Assembly: GCA_900199555.1 (NCBI GenBank)
Contig: FZQZ01000004.1
Location: 1-64,000 of the forward strand
DNA: 64,000 bases
Direction: 5' to 3'
From: Prevotellaceae bacterium MN60
GTDB lineage: Bacteria > Bacteroidota > Bacteroidia > Bacteroidales > Bacteroidaceae
The notes below the pieces were generated by a model. That model was not told the origin of the DNA and searched no databases. It was given only the letters and a program-made list of their open reading frames with translations. The translations under genes and the position numbers were made by a program. The first letter of the stretch is position 1. Every line of letters starts with the position of its first letter. This document shows, one piece after another, positions 1-10,200 of the stretch.

Positions 1-507
1 ATCTATGGCGCCTCGCAGGAAGACAAACCTCGTTATGCCTCTTTCGTTGCTACCACCAACAATCCCCATCCTCTGACAGATGCCACAGGTAGTCGTAGAT
101 ATATCTGCCTGACCATCCCTAAGGGACAGCAGATTGACAACACGGGCGAGATAGACTATGAGCAGTTGTATGCTCAGGTGCTCTATGAGGTGAAGGAGCA
201 GAAGGCGCCTTACTGGTTTAACAATATGGAGGTGAAACGCATTCAGGAGCTGAACCTGAACTATGTGGAGCAGAAGGATATTGCTGAGATTATCAGCGTT
301 TGCTTCAGAAAGCCTAAGGAGGGTGAGAAGGCGAAGACGCTCAATAGCACCCAGATACTGAAACTCATTCAAATGGAATATCCCAGCATCAAGAGTGATA
401 GAAGCACGAAGATTCACATCGGATTTGCCATGAAAGAGCTGGGAATAGAGCATCTGCAGTATGGCAATAGACCTCATTACAAAGTTGTGCCCCTTAAAAG
501 TGCATAA
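1..507 (+). CDS. VapE/VirE-family P-loop protein, C-terminal part
   Basis: The gene enters from the left edge, so only its last 168 codons are visible, open in frame 1 from base 1 to a TAA at 505-507. The visible start reads SFVATTNNPHPLTDATGSRR, which matches the sensor and arginine-finger segment of VapE/virulence-associated-E ATPases of Bacteroidetes. The paralogue at 54081-55325 has the equivalent SFVGTSNSRRLLYDHTGSRR. The rest is a helical tail ending in a small winged-helix-like region. This family is usually found with mobile or hypervariable regions; its biochemical role is not settled. Walker motifs would lie off the window and cannot be checked. Confidence 0.75.
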   Translation: MYGASQEDKPRYASFVATTNNPHPLTDATGSRRYICLTIPKGQQIDNTGEIDYEQLYAQVLYEVKEQKAPYWFNNMEVKRIQELNLNYVEQKDIAEIISVCFRKPKEGEKAKTLNSTQILKLIQMEYPSIKSDRSTKIHIGFAMKELGIEHLQYGNRPHYKVVPLKSA

Positions 508-519
508 GTATAGTATAAG

Positions 520-597
520 TATGGTATATGTTGAATGAACATATACCATATCTCAAACGCCCTGTACATCGGCATTTGAGAGGTGCTATGGTATATG
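520..597. repeat. Three-armed inverted/direct repeat after vapE-like gene
   Basis: The 11-mer TATGGTATATG occurs at 520-530 and again at 587-597, with its reverse complement at 540-550. The middle arm can pair with either outer arm. With the left arm it makes a 13-bp stem and 5-nt loop; with the right arm it closes over an inner hairpin (551-561 with 571-581, one mismatch). The two folds are mutually exclusive. A 13-bp direct repeat (TAGTATAAGTATG at 511-523 and 662-674) brackets the segment. No gene lies in 508-690. Confidence 0.7.
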
Positions 598-627
598 GTT
601 ACATGTTTTTGCGCATAAACTATTTAG

Positions 628-662
628 AAAAAGAATCGGGAGGGCCAAACGGCTCTCCCGAT
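628..662 (-). terminator. Intrinsic terminator of the RagAB-peptidase operon
   Basis: A 12-bp stem (635-646 with 651-662, one wobble pair, loop AAAC) is followed on the minus strand by TTCTTTTTC. It lies 29 bp beyond the stop codon of the last gene of the operon. Confidence 0.85.
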
Positions 663-690
663 AGTATAAGTATGTAATATCTTAAAGAGA

Positions 691-2862
691 TTACTTATTC
701 ATGAACTTCTTACCATCCTTAACAACGAGACCCTTGAAGTCCTTGTTTACACGCTGACCAGCCAAGTTGAAGGCAGGTGTATCAGCAGTCTTCACAGTCT
801 TAGTTGTTACCTCGACGCCAGAAGCAGCGCCCTGTGCTACAGTAACAAACAACTGAGCACCAGGCTGCATGAATACGAGAGAAGCCTTACGACCCTCAAC
901 ACCTGTGGGCAGAGCACTTGCAGTGAATACGAGGTCGAAGTTTGCTTCGTCAAGATAACCCTCATTATCTACTGAATAGTGGTCAATAGTTTCAACTTCG
1001 AGCCATTCGGGAATTTCATTACCCTCAATGTTCTCATCGAGCCAAATACCAGTGGTAGGCTGACCTGCATTGTCGTTGTAAATCAGCATTGGTTCAACAT
1101 TGATCTTTGCCTCACCGCCTTCTACAGGGATAGTTACATTAGTATTGTCTTCAGTGTGGAGGTAGCCATAGGTTGCGCCCATCAGACCAATAAACAGAGA
1201 GGTCTTCCATGTTGTGTAAGAGTACATTTTACCAGCTTCACCAGCCTTCTCAAACCAAGTTGAAGTTCTAGCGTTATCCAAAGGAGTGTCTTGGCAGCCA
1301 AGTACACCAGAGAAAGAACCATTGTTCCATCCTTCAATTATAATGACGAACTCGCTATCAATGAAGAGATATTCGAGCTCATTGCTCAGACCAGACTCGT
1401 CCTCTGTGTAGAGAGGAATCTCAACAGCAGTAAGACCTGAATCGAATGCAGCGTTGATGTTCTCAGATGTTGCATCACCCTCGGCAATAACGTCACCAAG
1501 TGTTGGCTTTGTAGCATTTTCAGGATAGCTTGCCTTTACAATCTTAATGTGCAGGTTGAAATTGTCCTGAGCAGTGAAGTTAACCATTGGCAGACTTACA
1601 CCTGTGATGTATAATGGAGCTGCAGGCTTCTCATGATAGGCGAAAATCTTTGTCATCTCTTTATCCGTCTTGTCTGGAGTACCCCAGTTTGTATAGAATG
1701 TCAAATCACCATCGGGGTCCTGACGAGTAATGATTGCAGGGGTTTCGTTGTTCAATGTGAAGCTACTTTCACCACTACCAGCATAGAGGTAAGAATCTGT
1801 GAAGCGTGCTGCTCCTGCGTCGGTTTGAGACTTGCCAATACCAAAGGTGAATGGTTCTGATACTTTCTCTCCCTTCTTACCAATCAGTGTAACATTGTTT
1901 GCTACCTGACCACCATCGAGATACAAACTGAAGTTCTTATCTGTACCTTCTGCAAGAATAGACTCAGACTCTGTAGAAGCATCGTAAGCAGTCCAATTCC
2001 AAGCTGAAGCGGGATCAGTAGTGCGGTTCGCAAATGTTGTATTTGTATAAGCACCAGTAATTGCCAAGTTGTTATTGAATGAATAACCATTAAGACCTAA
2101 ACCTGCAAACAAAACAAGGCTTGAAGGTTCAAAGCTAACAATAGGTGCTACATCACGTCCAGGAACAGTGTACTGTGCTCCCTTTACTCCCTCGTAGGTA
2201 GCAACCCAGTCTGCAGGATTATAAGTTTCTGCGGGGTATATGCTATAGATGATACTATATGTACCTGTAATGTTTCCGTCGTTGTCTAATGTCAGAGTGA
2301 TAACACCATCATTAGTTGTAGCTGATTCCAAGAATAGATAGTATGTTCCTGTGGGAGCGTCCTCGTCAGGGAATGAGGCGATAAGCTGAGGCTGGATAAC
2401 AATGTTGCCATTTACGAGTGAATACTCAACAACAACGCCATCTTTGAACCCGAAAATGTCGGGGATAACATTCTGTAACAAAGTGATTGTGGTACCATCA
2501 CCTTTAGTACCAGTTCCAGGAACCATATCCCAGTTTGTCGTAGTATTATCTGAAATTAGAGTTCCTGTACCATTATACTTTGGCTGAACCTCACCAGCGC
2601 GAGCTGATTTGAACTGCTTTGCTACAGGCTTGATAGACTTCAGCTCCTTGGCAGTCATCTTGAATGTCTTACTGCTCTTGTCCATAACAGGTTTAACTCC
2701 CAGCTTCGCACCTGCAATTTGGTACTTCATAGGAGTAGCTTTCTGCTCAACCTGCTTCTTTGCAATAGGTTTTCCAACAAACTGCTTCTTCGCAATTTGT
2801 GCATTTGCTGAACTGAATGCGAGCGCAGCAACTGCAATGAGTAAAAACTTCTTCATAATCAT
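691..2862 (-). CDS. Large secreted protein with BACON-like region and C-terminal AGQRV-type tail
   Basis: This is a 723-residue exported protein of unknown function. A signal peptide (KKFLLIAVAALAFSSANAQ) is followed by a Lys-rich segment. Two candidate starts exist: Met1 at 2862 and Met3 at 2856, the latter giving a standard MKK signal peptide. Residues of about 590-690 (IPVEGGEAKINV, PEWLEV, KASLVFMQPGAQLFV) resemble BACON/Ig-like modules of Bacteroidetes surface proteins; this is resemblance only. The end, NLAGQRVNKDFKGLVVKDGK, is a tail seen on many secreted Prevotella proteins. It is the last gene of the operon, 30 bp after the DUF4302 gene, so it may bind or process what the RagAB pair imports. 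No catalytic motif was recognised. Confidence 0.7.
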   Translation of the reverse strand: MIMKKFLLIAVAALAFSSANAQIAKKQFVGKPIAKKQVEQKATPMKYQIAGAKLGVKPVMDKSSKTFKMTAKELKSIKPVAKQFKSARAGEVQPKYNGTGTLISDNTTTNWDMVPGTGTKGDGTTITLLQNVIPDIFGFKDGVVVEYSLVNGNIVIQPQLIASFPDEDAPTGTYYLFLESATTNDGVITLTLDNDGNITGTYSIIYSIYPAETYNPADWVATYEGVKGAQYTVPGRDVAPIVSFEPSSLVLFAGLGLNGYSFNNNLAITGAYTNTTFANRTTDPASAWNWTAYDASTESESILAEGTDKNFSLYLDGGQVANNVTLIGKKGEKVSEPFTFGIGKSQTDAGAARFTDSYLYAGSGESSFTLNNETPAIITRQDPDGDLTFYTNWGTPDKTDKEMTKIFAYHEKPAAPLYITGVSLPMVNFTAQDNFNLHIKIVKASYPENATKPTLGDVIAEGDATSENINAAFDSGLTAVEIPLYTEDESGLSNELEYLFIDSEFVIIIEGWNNGSFSGVLGCQDTPLDNARTSTWFEKAGEAGKMYSYTTWKTSLFIGLMGATYGYLHTEDNTNVTIPVEGGEAKINVEPMLIYNDNAGQPTTGIWLDENIEGNEIPEWLEVETIDHYSVDNEGYLDEANFDLVFTASALPTGVEGRKASLVFMQPGAQLFVTVAQGAASGVEVTTKTVKTADTPAFNLAGQRVNKDFKGLVVKDGKKFMNK

Positions 2863-2892
2863 TTAACTTTTAGTTAGTATTATTTGTATTGT

Positions 2893-4254
2893 CTAATTTA
2901 ATTTAAAAGTAGTGCCTCCGTTGATAGGATCAAACTGTCCTCCTGTTGGCAAGAAGTAGTTGTTTGGAGTCATCTTGTAGGTACCACTAATCAAAGCAGC
3001 AAAGTCGCGACATAGTTGCTCAATATTAGTGGCCTTCTTCTTGATATTCTCCATGTTCTTATCAATCTTGTTTGCTTCTGTGCATGTGATAGAGATCTGC
3101 TCAGGGGCAGGTTTGCTCATTGTCATAGACAGACCTGCGGTGTTAGTCTTTGTCTTGGCAGTATTGGTATAGAAAGTTAGTACTAAACCTAATACTTTGT
3201 TTGATCCAGTAGACTGTCCGATACCAATGCTTTCAAGACTCCAAGTTGAATTTTGTTTTTTCAATTCTGCATCAATCTGGGTAAACAGATTCTGTTGCTC
3301 TGCTGTGAACATTGACGCGTCCATTTTCCAAATGGCAGCGTGGCTTACTGCATATGTATCCCAGCATGCAACAACCTTGACATTACCATCCTCGCTCTTC
3401 AGGCAAGACTTGTCGTCTGTCAATGTGAACTCATGGAACTTGTAGTTGTTCATACTGTCCTGCTTCTCAATACGGAAACCATTGGGTGTGAATACGCAAG
3501 CCAAAGAGTCAACCTTCACAGATTTGGTCTTGTCAAGATTGTCTGTATAGAGGAAACGACCATTGCGCAAACTCTGGAAGTAGAGCGTGTCGTTATCTGC
3601 GTCAACAACATAATAGTCGTTGATGTTTGTATTGGTAATGCTCTGCTTCAATGCCTCTGTGTCGTTAATGTATTCCTGCCAAGTGCGGTCGCATTTTACC
3701 AAGCGGACCTCAGCACTATGACGTTCACCACGCAGAATAATTTCATTGTCCTTAGTAGACATGATTACAAAGTTGTGGTCGCCTTTCATTCCTTCACCGT
3801 TTTTGACGATGTTTTGTGGTGCTGCAGAATAACTAACGGGATCAACAAATGGAGTTAAGACATCGTTCCATACGTTGAAAGCCAAAACCAATCCATCTTC
3901 CTTCAGCATCTCATAAACACTGCTGGCTTCGGTGTACTTATTCTGGTTACCATCGCGAAGATAACGGTGGTTACCAGCTAAAGTTACCTTATTGCTATTC
4001 TCAAAACGAGCGAAGAGATTGAAACCTTCGAATTGGGCAACCTCTGTACCACAGAAGTACTGCATAACCCATCCGTTGGGGGCATCAACTAATTGGTTCT
4101 TCAGCTGGTCAGCACTATGCTCAATACGCAGTGCGGCAGACTCTCCGAAGTAGTCTTCGTCCTCAAATCTACATGATGTCAGCACAAAGGCGGGCAACAT
4201 AGCGAGGAACATAAAACGGAATAATTGTATTTTCTTCATCGTCTTCAACATCAT
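2893..4254 (-). CDS. DUF4302-family lipoprotein
   Basis: The protein has 453 residues and a lipoprotein signal (LPAFVLTSC, Cys about 28), so it is probably anchored at the outer membrane. The segment after the Cys (ALRIEHSADQLKNQLVDAPN, then GWVMQYF) is typical of DUF4302, a Bacteroidetes family normally encoded beside SusC/SusD and a zinc metallopeptidase, as here. Its start overlaps the peptidase stop as ATGA at 4251-4254, so translation is probably coupled. MKK at Met6 is an alternative start. Its biochemical function is unknown; a role in substrate capture or peptide uptake is inferred from context only. Confidence 0.8.
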   Translation of the reverse strand: MMLKTMKKIQLFRFMFLAMLPAFVLTSCRFEDEDYFGESAALRIEHSADQLKNQLVDAPNGWVMQYFCGTEVAQFEGFNLFARFENSNKVTLAGNHRYLRDGNQNKYTEASSVYEMLKEDGLVLAFNVWNDVLTPFVDPVSYSAAPQNIVKNGEGMKGDHNFVIMSTKDNEIILRGERHSAEVRLVKCDRTWQEYINDTEALKQSITNTNINDYYVVDADNDTLYFQSLRNGRFLYTDNLDKTKSVKVDSLACVFTPNGFRIEKQDSMNNYKFHEFTLTDDKSCLKSEDGNVKVVACWDTYAVSHAAIWKMDASMFTAEQQNLFTQIDAELKKQNSTWSLESIGIGQSTGSNKVLGLVLTFYTNTAKTKTNTAGLSMTMSKPAPEQISITCTEANKIDKNMENIKKKATNIEQLCRDFAALISGTYKMTPNNYFLPTGGQFDPINGGTTFKLN

Positions 4255-5492
4255 TTAAGTTCATAGATGGTTACCTCGTTTTTGAGATAATCGTTAATCT
4301 TGTTCTGACGCTGGCGAACCTCCTCACGCAGTGTGAAGGTGTTCAATCCCCATCGATCCTGATGCCACTTAGTGGCAATAGAAATCTTCTTCAACATAGA
4401 GTTGATACCAGCGATACTTTCTTTGGTGGTTACAGGAACCCAATTGAGAAATTCATCAAAAGAGGTAAATTTCTTCAACTCAGTATATTTGAAACGGGGA
4501 ACCTCTGCAGTATAATCCTTATTGACTACTCTCTCGCTACTACGATGTACATCAAGTACAATACGCTCGCCAGGTTCATAATTGCCAGTTTCTTGGCTAT
4601 ATTCAGCCTCAGAATAAAGGCTGAAGTCATTCCAGTGAGTGTTAGGCTTGTTCTTGTCAATACCCAACTTCTCAATGAGTTCAAGTACCTGCTCTTTGTC
4701 GCCAGAACGGAAACCAGGAGCGCTAGCGCTGATGATACGCATCATCCAACGATAGTCGTTGTCAGTGATGATACATGACAAGGTCTCTACGAAGTCCTCA
4801 TAGGTGGCTGAAGAAGCATAATGAGTAACGTAGCCCATCTGGTGAGAATCTACAGAGTCACGCTTATGCCAGTCGATAGGGTCGTATGTTCCAGAAGTAA
4901 CCTGTCCGAAGTTTACAGGATAGGTCTTTGTCTGGTGCATGATGTGTGAGAACTCGTGATGCATGGTGTGGAATACACGCTCATTGATGGTCTCAATATC
5001 TTTTGCGTCATAGGTCAAGTCCTCTGTGTAGGGCTTCATCTCGTTGATGTTGTACAGCGTAATCTTTACACCACCTGATGCCAAACCGAGTACCTCAGTA
5101 CCAGTTCGTGGGCTATAACCTGATGAACCGATGAAGTGGAAGATACGAGGACCATACTGCTTCATGAAGTTATCACCAGCATACTTGGTATATACGTCGT
5201 AGAACAAGTACTTAATAAAGTGAGCCAACAACTGAGAACGCTTGTACTCAGCAGGAGCCAACTGGAAGCTATAATCTGATGCAGGCAGATTAAACTTATA
5301 CTGGAATTCTACATTGTAGGGCTTGCCGAAGTTGTCGTAGAGCCACTGGTCGAACTCGTAGGTTGACTGGTTAGGGTCTACCACAGGCGTGGTGGTATCG
5401 AAGATTGACTCGGTGAGCTCATCATCTTTACCGCAAGAGGCGAGGGTCAGCAACAAGGCTGCCGCACTCATGATATATAAAATCTTTTTCAT
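4251..5492 (-). CDS. Putative zinc-metallopeptidase lipoprotein
   Basis: The protein has 413 residues with a type II signal peptide (ALLLTLASC, Cys20). The zinc site HEFSH is at residues 179-183, followed by another His three residues on. This fits the Bacteroidetes putative zinc-binding metallopeptidase family that accompanies RagA/RagB and DUF4302 genes. The expected activity is surface proteolysis feeding peptides to the adjacent receptor, which is inference. The gene lies 20 bp after susD/ragB and overlaps the DUF4302 gene by 4 bp, so the three form one transcript. The third zinc ligand is not proven by eye. Confidence 0.8.
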   Translation of the reverse strand: MKKILYIMSAAALLLTLASCGKDDELTESIFDTTTPVVDPNQSTYEFDQWLYDNFGKPYNVEFQYKFNLPASDYSFQLAPAEYKRSQLLAHFIKYLFYDVYTKYAGDNFMKQYGPRIFHFIGSSGYSPRTGTEVLGLASGGVKITLYNINEMKPYTEDLTYDAKDIETINERVFHTMHHEFSHIMHQTKTYPVNFGQVTSGTYDPIDWHKRDSVDSHQMGYVTHYASSATYEDFVETLSCIITDNDYRWMMRIISASAPGFRSGDKEQVLELIEKLGIDKNKPNTHWNDFSLYSEAEYSQETGNYEPGERIVLDVHRSSERVVNKDYTAEVPRFKYTELKKFTSFDEFLNWVPVTTKESIAGINSMLKKISIATKWHQDRWGLNTFTLREEVRQRQNKINDYLKNEVTIYELK

Positions 5493-5512
5493 CTCTATTT
5501 GCCTTTCTTTGA

Positions 5513-7183
5513 TTATTTAACAAGTATGGGCTGGGTTACCATTGGGGTTGTCTGTTCGTGCTTCTCACGTTCTGTAGCGGGATAACCAGCCTTGATAACG
5601 TTGTTAGGAATCTGCAGAACACGACGGGGATCGTCCCACTGCAGATAGTCGTGAGTGATGTTTGGATCCTGTGGACCACGGAAAGCGTGATGTACGGTGA
5701 TACCATAGCGTTTGATGTCGAACCAACGCAGACCCTCGAACATAGTCTCAATGCGGCGGAAGTGCAGGATGCAGTGCAACACATTGAGCTTATCGCCAGT
5801 CAAGATTTGGAACTGATCAGACATCTTGTCTGGATTCAGCTCTGAAACAAAATCGCTAGTCTTTGGATCGCCACCATAGAATTTGTTAATCTTTTCCTGT
5901 GTCAGTGGAGCTTCAACCAACTTAGAGGCTGTCCATGTATTTAAATCGTCGATAGCCGATGATGTCTGACCTAGATAAAGCTTGGCCTCAGCACGACAGA
6001 GTAGAGTTTCCTCAGCAGTGAATGGCTGGTAGATGATGTGTACAAAGCCGATACCGGCAATTTTGTCTTCATATTCGAAGTACTCGTAGACGCGGAACAA
6101 CCAAGAACCATCGTCGTTCTCTCCATAGCGATAAATCTTACCTTCGTAAGCCTTCAGACGGTTGCTCCAGTTAGGACCACCACCATAGATGGCTTCTTTT
6201 GATGATTTTACACTCTCACTCTTGTTGCCATCGTTGATTACGAAACGGATAGCAGAGAGCAGACGGTCTTGCAGAGAGTATGTTGTCTGCAAGAGGTAGT
6301 TACAGGGAGCTGTCTCATCGTTGTATGACTTGAGCATGGCATCAATGGTGTTGGTGCTCATGTTTGCCCACTTACGCAGTGAAGAAGCAGCATTACTACC
6401 CAATGCAGCATCTGCGTGCTCGATTACCTTATCATACTGACGCTTGTAGAGATAGAAACGAGCTGCAAAGGCGTGAGCAGCATTCTGATTGAAGTGATAG
6501 GCTGGTACCTTGTACTTAGAGTCATCAATAAGGTTGATGCCCTCCAGCAAGTCCTTCTCAATCAGGTCGTAGGTCTCTGCTACGCTATGGCGATACTTGC
6601 TCGTGCTATAGTCTATATTAACAGTCGTCTCAGGTTCGGTAACGTAGGGGATACCCATATCCTGAAGACTACGTGTCTCATCCTTATAGGCCTCAGCAAA
6701 TACGTTGACCAATACGAAGTGCAGGTAAGCACGCAGAACATGTGCTTCACCCCATGAGTGTGCCAAAGAAGGATCGTTAGCAGGGTCATTGCTCATTTCC
6801 TTCATAGCAGCAATGGCATGGTTGGCTGTTGCAATACCATAGTAGTATTTCTCCCAAACATCATAAGGGGTGTCATCTTCACCTGTACCATAGTTGTTAA
6901 TGTCTTTCCATGCGTAAGCCTCTTCATGGAAGTCCTTGTATGCAGAACGGTGAATACCTGGCTTTACAACGTTGTTGTCCACGAAGTTATCACCACTCAG
7001 TTCGCAAATAACGGCTGGTGTAGATTGAGGATAACCTGAAACAAGCAATAACTGTACCTTCTCAGGTGTGTCAATCTCGGTACGATTGTCGGGGACCTCG
7101 TCGAGGAAGCTCTCACAAGAAGTGAGCGCTACCCCCAAGGTCATTGTTAACAATCCGAATATATATTTCTTCATAACTTTCAT
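5513..7183 (-). CDS. RagB/SusD-family outer-membrane lipoprotein
   Basis: The protein has 556 residues and a lipoprotein signal (GVALTSCESFL). The N-terminus after the Cys (FLDEVPDNRTEIDTPEKVQL) and the C-terminal EGLRWFDIKRYGI segment are hallmarks of the SusD/RagB fold, a TPR-rich surface lid that binds substrate over the SusC channel. The start is Met1 at 7183 (MKVMKKY) or Met4 at 7174. It lies 36 bp downstream of the SusC/RagA gene, its obligate partner. The substrate is not evident. The neighbouring peptidase favours peptides, and no glycoside hydrolase is present in the locus. Confidence 0.9.
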   Translation of the reverse strand: MKVMKKYIFGLLTMTLGVALTSCESFLDEVPDNRTEIDTPEKVQLLLVSGYPQSTPAVICELSGDNFVDNNVVKPGIHRSAYKDFHEEAYAWKDINNYGTGEDDTPYDVWEKYYYGIATANHAIAAMKEMSNDPANDPSLAHSWGEAHVLRAYLHFVLVNVFAEAYKDETRSLQDMGIPYVTEPETTVNIDYSTSKYRHSVAETYDLIEKDLLEGINLIDDSKYKVPAYHFNQNAAHAFAARFYLYKRQYDKVIEHADAALGSNAASSLRKWANMSTNTIDAMLKSYNDETAPCNYLLQTTYSLQDRLLSAIRFVINDGNKSESVKSSKEAIYGGGPNWSNRLKAYEGKIYRYGENDDGSWLFRVYEYFEYEDKIAGIGFVHIIYQPFTAEETLLCRAEAKLYLGQTSSAIDDLNTWTASKLVEAPLTQEKINKFYGGDPKTSDFVSELNPDKMSDQFQILTGDKLNVLHCILHFRRIETMFEGLRWFDIKRYGITVHHAFRGPQDPNITHDYLQWDDPRRVLQIPNNVIKAGYPATEREKHEQTTPMVTQPILVK

Positions 7184-7218
7184 TTATTATCTCTTATCTG
7201 TATAACTCTTATCTCAAA

Positions 7219-10200
7219 TTAGAATCCCAAACGAACGGTTGCGGTGAACTGCTTTGTAATAGGTGAGGCAACACCACCAGCGTTGATGAACTCAGGATCC
7301 TGACCATTCAACTTCTTGTCAGCATAAAGCAGACAGAGGTTGGTAGCAGACAACTTAATAGAAGCTGTACTCAATAACTTGGTGCTCTTGAGAAGTCCCT
7401 GTGGGAATGTATAAGTAACTGAAATTTCCTTCAGACGTACGAAATTGCCCTTGGCAATACGCGCTTCTGAATAGTTATATGCATTGTAAGCCGTACGCAG
7501 AGCGTTAGAACCATAACGGTCAACCTGGTTGCGTGAAGCAATAACAGGGATATTTGTCACGTTCTCGTCGCCAGACATCATCCAACGATTTTTGAACTCG
7601 CGGGGCAGCGCAGACAAGTCACTGTATGCATAAGAGAATACAGGGTCGAGGCGAACAACGTTACCACCAGAGTAGGTGATGAATACGTCAAGGTTCAACT
7701 TACCCAGCTTGCTATCATTGAAGCTGAAACTGTTATTGAATGAACCATACCATGTGGGATCAGAAGGACCTTCGTAGATAAGGAAGTCTTCAAGATTCTC
7801 TGTCTCCTGGAAGTTTACATCACCAACAGTCTTGATACCCTTCTCATTGTAAACCATGGGCAGACCCTCATTGTTCAGACCGGCAAACTTGTAGCTGAAG
7901 ATTGAACGTACGGGATAGCCTTCGAGAGCATAACCCTGACCACTTACCAGGTCAACTGCACGGCTTGAAGTCTGCAGAGTGGTAATCTCGTTCTTAGCTA
8001 ATGAGTAGATAAGGTCACTAGTCCACTTGAACTTAGGTGTCTGTACATTAACTGTAGATATACCAACCTCAAGACCATGTGACTCCATGTCTGCAACGTT
8101 GGCCATCTTCTGAATCTGACCACCACAACCCTGAGTGAAGGTTGCACCAATCAGGTCATAGTTGTTACGCCAGTAAGCATCGAAGTTAATTGCGATACGG
8201 TCACGAAGGAAACCAAGGTCGACACCAATATTGAACTCATGCTTCTTTTCGTAAGTCAGCTGAGAGTTTGCAAGATCAGAGATGTAAATCTGTGATTCGG
8301 CAGCTGAGGTGTAAGGACGCCATGTGTTCTTGGTCTTGTAGATTGCTCTTGCGTTTGTAACATAAGAGGGACCTGTATCTGCAGTCAGAGAGTAAGAAGC
8401 ACGCAACTTCAACTGTGACAACCAATTCTCAGTATTCTTCATGAAAGGTTCATTAGTAATATCGTATGAACCTGAAATGTTCCAAGTAGGCAACCAACGA
8501 CTTGAACGCTCCTTGCCCAAACGGTTGGTACCCTCATAACGGAATGTTCCGTTGATGGTATAACGCTGGTCGTAGCTATATACAGCCTGTGCATAGTATG
8601 CCAAAGTGTTGGTCTGAGTGAACGACTCACTGAAGTAATCGGTGTTCTCCTCATTGCGCTGCTTCAACCAGAGGTATGGGGTATATACGATACCGCCATT
8701 GTTGAATTGATAGCCCCAACCTGTCCATGTAGTTGGTGTACGGCGTACAGTAGATAACTCTGAACCGAACAAAGCATTGACTACGTGCTTCTCATTATAT
8801 ACATCGCGGTATTCTGCCATGAAGCGGTAGTTGTTAGAGCGCATCTTGTCACTATACTCGTACTTGATACCACCCTCAGGAAGTATAGCCTCAGGAAGAG
8901 CTAACTCGTCATCAGGATTGGTGTAAAGCAATGGGTTGCTGTTACGGATGGTAGAGTTGTCATCCTGCTGATTAACACCTGCGCGATAAGCGTTGGCCTG
9001 GTTAGAACCATCCATTACATTGTGCTGACGACGTGTGCTAGATAAACGTGTAGAAATCAAACCTGTAAGAGTAACGGTCTTGATGGGCTTGTACTCCAAT
9101 TCTGCACGGAACATCAACTCCTTAACATCAATATCGTTGTAGTTGTTCTGTAACTCGTCAAAGATGTTAAAGGGTGAGTAGAAACGAGTGTAGTTAATAT
9201 TTGGATCCAAACAGCGGCTTGTGTTCATTGCAAAACTGAATGGGTTGATATCAAAGTCACGCTTAACCTCACCAGTTACTACGTCAACACTCTGATTCAG
9301 CGAACCAGGAGCTTCCTGATTACGGAATGATCCCTGAGCAGCTAACTTAGCTGTTAAGTTCTTCAGAATTTCATAAGAGGTGTTTCCATTGAATGTATAA
9401 CGACGAACCTTGGATGCACTAACATACTGACCAGGATCGTTCATCAATGACATAGAGAAGTAGCTCTGTGAACGATCTGTACCACCTGCAACACTAACAG
9501 AGTGATTCTGCTGAATGCTGTTAGAGAAAAGCAAATCGAACCAGTCTGTGTTACGGAATTCAGCAGCTTGCAAGTACTTGTTACGTGCAGCCTCTGTGTT
9601 CTCCAAGCCGAAGGTGCCTGTCGTAGGATCAAACTTACGTAACTGCTGATACATGTATCCATATACACCAGTATCCTCAGCATTGGCTAGACTCTCCAAT
9701 GACAACCAACCTTTGTTTGCCATTTCCTTATATACACCCATAATCTCCTGAGAGTTCATGATGTTATAGTCGCGGTAGCTAGGCTTCAAACGGGTAGTGA
9801 ACTCACCTGTGTAGTTAACCGATGCACGTCCCTTAGAACCCTTCTTGGTGGTAATAACAATCACACCAGCCATCGCGCGTGCACCATATATTGAGGTGGC
9901 AGAACCATCCTTCAATACCGTGAATGACTCGATGTCATCAGAGTTCAAACCAGCAACGGCACTCGAAATAAGGGTCTTAGCGTCACCTGATGCCAACTCA
10001 TCGGCACTTACGTCTACATTATCTTCGTAGATTACACCGTCAATTACCCATAGAGGCTTAGAGTTACCATAGATAGACGTTGCACCACGTACACGAATTT
10101 TTGGTGAAGCACCGAATGTTCCTGATACGTTTGTTACCTGAACACCTGCAACACGGCCTTCAAGTGAACGGCTCACGTCAGCCATACCTGCCAACTTCGC

